Origin: Flavobacteriales bacterium
GTDB taxonomy: Bacteria; Bacteroidota; Bacteroidia; Flavobacteriales_F; PHOS-HE28
NCBI GenBank assembly: GCA_020635675.1
Contig: JACJZJ010000005.1
Location: forward strand, 248,001-312,000
Direction: 5' to 3'
Length of the DNA: 64,000 bases
Positions 61,801 through 64,000 of the stretch are shown piece after piece. The notes under the pieces are model-generated. The model was not told where the DNA came from. It worked only from the letters and a program-made list of their open reading frames with translations, and did not search any database. Made by a program: the position numbers and the translations under genes. The stretch's first letter is position 1. The number at the start of each line of letters is the position of its first letter.

Positions 61801-62426
61801 GCGGCGAGGTGGGCCGCGTGAACATCAGCGCCTCCACCTTCGCTTCGATCGCCGATCAGGACGATCTTCTCTTCGAACCGCGTGGCCGCGTTCAAGTGAA
61901 GGGCAAGGGAGAGCTCGAGATGTACTTTGTCAGCCGCAGGCATTCGGACACCTCCACAATGGACCATGAACGATCGCAGCGTTTCCTGGCGGTCGGCTCG
62001 TCGGGGATGGGTGATGCGGCCGGCGTCGACCTGCGCGGTTCGCGGATCCTCCTGGTGGAGGACAACGACTTCAACATCATGGTCGCACAGGACGAACTGC
62101 AGGCCTCCATCGCCGACGTGCGCGTGGACGTGGCGAAGAACGGTCTCGAAGCGTTGCGGAAGGTGAAGGCGGTTTCCTACGATCTGGTGCTGATGGACGT
62201 GCAGATGCCGGAAATGAACGGCTACGACGCGACCCGCGCGATCCGGGCGCTCGGCGGTGCGCATACGCGATTGCCCATCATCGCGATGACGGCGAACGTG
62301 ATGAAGGCCGAGGTGCAGCGCTGCATCGATGCGGGCATGAACGGATTCATTCCGAAACCCTTCGAGCGGGACGAACTCCTGGCCACACTGCACAGCGTGA
62401 TGGCGGGAAGCGGTGGTGCGGCCTGA
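58797..62426 (+). CDS. Two-component-type propeller sensor fused to adenylate cyclase and receiver
   Basis: 1209 aa. Signal peptide TPAAIAFVGVTLAVRSQ. Extracellular two-bladed regulator propeller as in hybrid two-component sensors (ITIQDGLSQGMVNCIEQDRFGFMWFATKDGLNRYDG; HLWVGTASRGLDVMD), then the Y_Y_Y domain (EFKYQLLGFD; VYTNLDPGDYTFQVRGRNRDG). One membrane helix lies near 800 and a coiled coil follows. In place of a histidine kinase it has a class III cyclase (FSDFQGF; EKIKTIGDAYM; YDMWGDTVNIASR) and then a receiver (LLVEDNDFNIMVA; Asp in LVLMDVQMPEMNGY; PKPF). All catalytic residues are intact. The fusion would let one protein make cAMP under both an outside ligand and phosphorylation. Confidence 0.9.
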   Translation: MRTPAAIAFVGVTLAVRSQMDTLVLPFDPITIQDGLSQGMVNCIEQDRFGFMWFATKDGLNRYDGHHFRVYRHDVADTTSVAENYITVVHEGPNGHLWVGTASRGLDVMDRRTERVRHLRLEAGDKGGYVMNVAHDDHGNIWAATSSGLFRIRERPDGKGFEKEHFFDDQNRIAVDRGGRVWGYLKSRYPFVITTGADGSVVRIDTLDMRHAGRRWCEDLNTNVNGMFVQDPANGRMFGVFPYFIAEYDTLSLQARVVYEVDYPLGRRLETDQLHVDADHCIWIGATMLWRFDTERLRMDRILAKDPRLTEVIDNTACTYRDSNGLLWVSTLGYGLLTYDARIERFHPVLDGSVYWMQRTNDDGLICQRMGKFLRVFDRTSGSYSTDIDDSDAKIQRHFGGYVRETLSAVQDEDGGYWMCKGALVHYDARQGELRTYPIMDNAGRPIHQVRPIFPLLLSGRSLWFGCDTHLYRFDKVTERFKSWRYPVPPVHMPYHFAQSIHLDADGTVWVGTMLGLLHLDPTDGSWQQYHHDPDDPTSLSFDIIFSLLADPGEPERYLWIGTNGGGLDRFDKRTGSFVRYGEQDGLPNNVVYGILSDRSGDLWMSTNKGLSRFTPSTGVFRNFTAADGLQSDEFNRNAFCKLSDGTLFFGGVNGHNHFHPEELRDDSSDAVVRIIDIKLLNRSLQLGKEGSPLTEPPFMMKELEIRPGENMITLEFASMEYAATDEHEFKYQLLGFDAEPILAGRNNNAVYTNLDPGDYTFQVRGRNRDGVWSLTPASIRLTVLPPWYRTWWAYTLYTVLLAGAVLAYVGWQGWQRRRLERTVELRTRELSREKRRSEELLRNILPGEVAEELRSVGRTEAKQYEKVSVLFSDFQGFTGISERLSPGELVDELNVCFKAFDRIMEKHGVEKIKTIGDAYMAAGGVPDPAQGSPLDVVQAALDMQEIMHERKAEREAQGRPCFEMRVGIHTGPVVAGIVGLKKFQYDMWGDTVNIASRIESSGEVGRVNISASTFASIADQDDLLFEPRGRVQVKGKGELEMYFVSRRHSDTSTMDHERSQRFLAVGSSGMGDAAGVDLRGSRILLVEDNDFNIMVAQDELQASIADVRVDVAKNGLEALRKVKAVSYDLVLMDVQMPEMNGYDATRAIRALGGAHTRLPIIAMTANVMKAEVQRCIDAGMNGFIPKPFERDELLATLHSVMAGSGGAA

Positions 62427-62510
62427 TAAACCTCGAAGACCCATATCCGGGACCTCGGAAAGGCACAGGCCCAGCCGCAACCTACAGTGGACGGCAACCG
62501 GCCGTGCATC

Positions 62511-62518
62511 TAACTTGC
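62511..62518 (+). promoter_or_regulatory. -7 element TAACTTGC, 6 nt before the last gene
   Basis: A TAnnTT-like box in the 98-bp gap after the propeller cyclase, ending 6 nt before the ATG at 62525; predicts a separate, near-leaderless transcript. Confidence 0.4.
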
Positions 62519-62524
62519 GAACCC

Positions 62525-64000
62525 ATGGAACAGCTTCCGTTGGACCAGGACCTGGACGTTGCCGACCAGGAAAGAGGACTACGCGAGGCGTTCCTGCACT
62601 TCTGGCAGCTGTACTCCGAGAGGAAGCAGGGGGTCCATACCATCGAGGACATCATCCCCCTGTTCGCGCCGAACGTGACCGCGATCGGAACGGGTGAACA
62701 TGAGATCGGGGACTCGCACAGCGAGGTGATCCGTAACTTCCGGGATGACTTCAAGGAGTTCAAGGGGTCCTTCGCCCTGGACTTCTTCGGGGTCCGTGCC
62801 AAGGTGCTTTCGCCCTCCTCCGGTCTCGTGGAGGCGCAATGCAACTTCGAAGTGGAGGTGGAACCGGGCAAGGTGCTCAATTTCTACACCCGCTTCAGCA
62901 CGGTGTTCGTATTGCAGCATGGTCGGTGGCTGATGGTGCACAACCACCTGTCCATGCCATCGCATGAACAGGAGGAAGGCCAGGCGTTCCCCATCGATGC
63001 GTTGAAGGCGAAGAACGAACGACTGGAAAAGGAGGTGGCCCTGCGTACCAAGGAGGTCCAGGAAAAGTCGGAGCTGCTGAAACTGGAGATGGAGAAGACG
63101 GAAACGCTCCTTTACAACATCCTTCCGGAGGAGGTGGCCGAGGAACTGCGTTCTACCGGTCGCACCGAGGCCAAGCACTTCGATCGGGTGAGCATCCTGT
63201 TCAGCGACTTCAAGGGGTTCACCGATATCAGCGAGCGCCTGTCACCCGGTGAGCTGGTGGATGAGCTGAACATCTGCTTCAAGGCCTTCGATCGGATCAT
63301 GGAGAAGCACGGGGTGGAGAAGATCAAGACCATCGGCGATGCCTACATGGCCGCCGGCAACGTGCCCGACCCCGGTCAGGGAGATCCCCTCGATGTGGTG
63401 ATGGCCGCACTGGAGATGCAGGAGATCATGCACGAGCGCAGGGCCGAGCGCGAAGCACAGGGTCACCCCTTCTTCGAGATGCGTCTGGGCATCCATACCG
63501 GCCCCGTGGTCGCAGGGATCGTGGGGTTGAAGAAGTTCCAATACGACATCTGGGGCGACACCGTGAACATCGCCAGCCGCATGGAAAGCAGCGGCGAGGT
63601 CGGCAAGGTGAACATCAGTGCCTCCACGCATGCCCTGATCGCCGGCCACCCCGACCTCGTGTTCGAGCCGCGCGGTCATCTGGAGGTCAAGGGCAAGGGC
63701 GCCATGGAAATGTATTTCGTGCGCCGGCGCGACCCGGTCCCCTCCTCCAACGCGCCGGGACATTCAGGTCATATCGACATGGACCCATCGGTGGATGGCG
63801 TTCTCGCCACCATCGACCTTCGAGGAACACGGATCCTGCTCGTCGAGGACAACGATTTCAACAGCATGGTGGCACAGGACGAGCTCCAGGCCGCCATAGC
63901 CGATGTGGATATCGAGCTGGCACGGAACGGTGTCGAGGCGTTGCGGATGGTGCGGGACCATGCCTACGACCTCGTACTGATGGACGTGCAGATGCCCGAG
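62525..64000 (+). CDS. NTF2-like-adenylate cyclase-receiver protein (3' end beyond the window)
   Basis: 492 codons in the window, still open at base 64000. Residues ~15-150 are an NTF2/SnoaL-like domain (LREAFLHFWQLYSER; IEDIIPLFAPNVTAIG; TRFSTVFVLQHGRWLMVHNH). A coiled coil follows (ALKAKNERLEKEVALRTKEVQ) and the NILPEEVAEELRSTG helix. The cyclase has FSDFKGF, EKIKTIGDAYMAAGN, YDIWGDTVNIASR. The receiver starts LLVEDNDFNSMVA and reaches its phospho-Asp region LVLMDVQMPE exactly at the window edge. There is no signal peptide or membrane helix, so this is the cytoplasmic member of the cyclase group. Confidence 0.9.
   Translation, partial: MEQLPLDQDLDVADQERGLREAFLHFWQLYSERKQGVHTIEDIIPLFAPNVTAIGTGEHEIGDSHSEVIRNFRDDFKEFKGSFALDFFGVRAKVLSPSSGLVEAQCNFEVEVEPGKVLNFYTRFSTVFVLQHGRWLMVHNHLSMPSHEQEEGQAFPIDALKAKNERLEKEVALRTKEVQEKSELLKLEMEKTETLLYNILPEEVAEELRSTGRTEAKHFDRVSILFSDFKGFTDISERLSPGELVDELNICFKAFDRIMEKHGVEKIKTIGDAYMAAGNVPDPGQGDPLDVVMAALEMQEIMHERRAEREAQGHPFFEMRLGIHTGPVVAGIVGLKKFQYDIWGDTVNIASRMESSGEVGKVNISASTHALIAGHPDLVFEPRGHLEVKGKGAMEMYFVRRRDPVPSSNAPGHSGHIDMDPSVDGVLATIDLRGTRILLVEDNDFNSMVAQDELQAAIADVDIELARNGVEALRMVRDHAYDLVLMDVQMPE

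Noticed and set aside
60171..62480. 769-codon open frame on the minus strand opposite the propeller-cyclase gene
   Set aside because: It is a codon-mirror frame of a high-GC gene, rich in His/Arg/Val/Ala with no domain. The plus-strand gene has complete cyclase and receiver motifs.
1..64000. tRNA, rRNA, tmRNA or riboswitch elements
   Set aside because: I scanned intergenic gaps for cloverleaf or conserved rRNA blocks and saw none; covariance-model searches would be needed to exclude small RNAs.

Overview
The window looks like a chromosome segment from a high-GC member of the Bacteroidota, most likely Flavobacteriales. Direct signs are secreted proteins ending in type IX secretion (T9SS) sorting domains, a gliding-motility-type C-terminal domain, Bacteroidota-style lipoproteins, GIN-domain and propeller proteins, and many TAnnTTTG-like -7 promoter elements. 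No rRNA, tRNA or CRISPR array was recognised. The species cannot be named from sequence alone.

Layout. 1-11.6 kb: ordinary chromosome, with NDH-2 NADH dehydrogenase, MnmE, an NlpE-like lipoprotein, an AAA-type ATPase followed by a WbqC-like protein, secreted proteins, a cold-shock-domain protein, an SDR and an acyl-CoA carboxylase beta subunit. 11.55-17.1 kb: an accessory hotspot. The last ~70 bp of the carboxylase gene is present three times, with a small gene between each pair of copies. Next to it is a lower-GC three-gene module on the minus strand (TIR-like/GNAT fusion, OLD-family ATPase-TOPRIM nuclease, UvrD-like helicase; that is, Gabija-like). It is bounded by two ~93 bp inverted repeats that keep the same hairpins through compensating base changes. 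17-30.9 kb: CPBP protease, Fic protein with a double-palindrome operator, secreted and CAP proteins, sodium/proton antiporter, rhodanese, GIN lipoprotein, CspA, a large PQQ-propeller lipoprotein and a delta-60 repeat protein.

30.9-41.2 kb: five consecutive TPR-TM-adenylate cyclase genes. Their cyclase halves have clearly exchanged sequence (5 differences in 518 bp between the first two; the fourth is a mosaic). The second carries a distinctly AT-rich TPR half. 41.3-53.1 kb: T9SS protein, MarC, FAD oxidoreductase, MscS channel, APC permease, two DUF1801/YdeI-type proteins, a Crp/Fnr regulator followed by a small operon, a cupin lipoprotein, a DUF4326 protein and an EGF-like lipoprotein. 53.2-64 kb: a signalling operon of an Hpt protein, two TPR hybrid histidine kinases, a propeller-cyclase-receiver protein, and (from its own promoter) an NTF2-like-cyclase-receiver protein cut by the window end.

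Working together: the two signalling blocks suggest a cAMP network. The TPR-cyclases would answer protein-interaction signals, and the receiver-bearing cyclases could be controlled by phosphotransfer from the hybrid kinases through Hpt. The Crp/Fnr protein at 48.4 kb is a possible cAMP reader, although its ligand cannot be told from the sequence. Several genes have the -7 element ending only 4-6 nt before the start codon, which predicts leaderless mRNAs.
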